Assembly (NCBI RefSeq): GCF_910587525.1
Contig: NZ_CAJULS010000060.1
Location: forward strand, 1 to 13,641
Source: an uncultured Oscillibacter sp.
Lineage (GTDB): Bacteria; Bacillota; Clostridia; Oscillospirales; Oscillospiraceae
DNA: 13,641 bases
Reading direction: 5' to 3'
Shown: positions 13,242 through 13,641 of the stretch, in pieces
Position numbering within the stretch: the stretch's first letter is position 1
How the letters are laid out: each line of letters begins with the position of its first letter
The notes under the pieces: generated by a model
The model's input: only the letters and a program-made list of their open reading frames with translations
The model's database searches: none
What the model was told of the DNA's origin: nothing
Translations under genes and position numbers: made by a program

Positions 13242-13641
13242 ATGAAGAATAAGAACGACATCAAAAAAATTGTGCTGGCCTATTCCGGCGGCCTGGATAC
13301 ATCCATCATCATCCCCTGGCTGAAGGAGAACTACAACAATCCCGAGATCATCGCCGTGGCCGCCGACGTGGGCCAGGGGGACGAGCTGGACGGCCTGGAG
13401 GAGAAGGCCATCAAGACCGGCGCTTCCAAGCTGTACATCGCGGACCTCACCGATGAGATGGTGGACGACGTCATCATCCCCTCTTTGAAAATGGGCGCCA
13501 GCTATGAGCAGTACCTGCTGGGCACCGCCTTCGCCCGGCCCATCATCGGCAAGAAGCTGGTGGAGATCGCCAAGCAGGAGGGGGCCGACGCCATCGCCCA
13601 CGGCTGCACCGGCAAGGGCAACGACCAGGTCCGCTTCGAGC
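13242..13641 (+). CDS. argG: Argininosuccinate synthase, N-terminal part (cut by window end)
   Basis: ArgG joins citrulline and aspartate with ATP to form argininosuccinate, the penultimate step of arginine synthesis. The first 133 residues are present. They contain the N-type ATP pyrophosphatase P-loop AYSGGLDTS (13-21), IIAVAADVGQG (36-46), YLLGTAFARPII (91-102) and GCTGKGNDQVRFE at the window end, all characteristic of the family. AAGGGAGG (13226-13233) lies eight bases before the ATG. The gene follows its own promoter and ArgR box and is read away from the blaI cluster. Whether argH follows cannot be seen. Confidence 0.96.
   Translation, partial: MKNKNDIKKIVLAYSGGLDTSIIIPWLKENYNNPEIIAVAADVGQGDELDGLEEKAIKTGASKLYIADLTDEMVDDVIIPSLKMGASYEQYLLGTAFARPIIGKKLVEIAKQEGADAIAHGCTGKGNDQVRFE

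Overview
The window looks like a chromosomal piece of a GC-rich anaerobic member of the Clostridia. My inference is an Oscillospiraceae-type gut bacterium (Flavonifractor/Lawsonibacter-like). The reasons are strong AGGAGG ribosome-binding sites on almost every gene, a T-box leader, a BlaI/M56 signalling pair, a FloT-type flotillin and strongly GC-ending codons. No rRNA, tRNA, CRISPR array or complete mobile element is visible.

Left part (1-2771, minus strand): a branched-chain amino acid operon ilvB-ilvN-ilvC, read leftwards, with ilvC cut by the window edge. ilvB starts at a TTG at 2368, well inside the longer open frame. In front of it lies a compact leader: a promoter with a perfect -10 (2743-2771), a 45-codon peptide with an Ile/Leu/Val-rich run (2572-2709), and an intrinsic terminator (2503-2537). 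The 5' arm of the terminator can instead pair with an RNA segment inside the leader peptide gene. This has the layout of ribosome-mediated attenuation. A 17-bp perfect inverted repeat sits between that terminator and the ilvB ribosome-binding site.

Middle part (2772-8125): about 465 bases without an intact gene hold what looks like a decayed minus-strand gene. A plus-strand promoter (3237-3265) and a T-box riboswitch with a probable CUG (Leu) specifier follow, in front of leuA-leuC-leuD-leuB. The leuC/leuD and leuD/leuB junctions are ATGA overlaps. Together ilvBNC and leuACDB cover pyruvate to the common valine/isoleucine intermediates, and 2-ketoisovalerate to leucine. The two divergent operons appear to sense charging by different RNA mechanisms: a translated leader for ilv and direct tRNA reading for leu. 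leuB and the convergent flotillin gene share a perfectly palindromic bidirectional terminator, followed by a cluster of short GC-rich hairpins.

Right part (8126-12841, minus strand): blaI, then a BlaR1/MecR1-like M56 metallopeptidase, then a multispanning membrane protein of unknown function, then a flotillin with its own promoter. The blaI promoter is covered by two TACA-N2-TGTA operator dyads 25 bp apart, so the cluster is probably autorepressed and induced by proteolysis. The sensor's outer domain does not look like a penicillin-binding domain, and no beta-lactamase or PBP2a gene is in the window, so the signal is unknown.

Right edge (12842-13641): a gap with a probable Xre-regulator remnant and a hairpin, then argG (argininosuccinate synthase, cut by the window end). 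Its promoter overlaps an ArgR/AhrC-type box.
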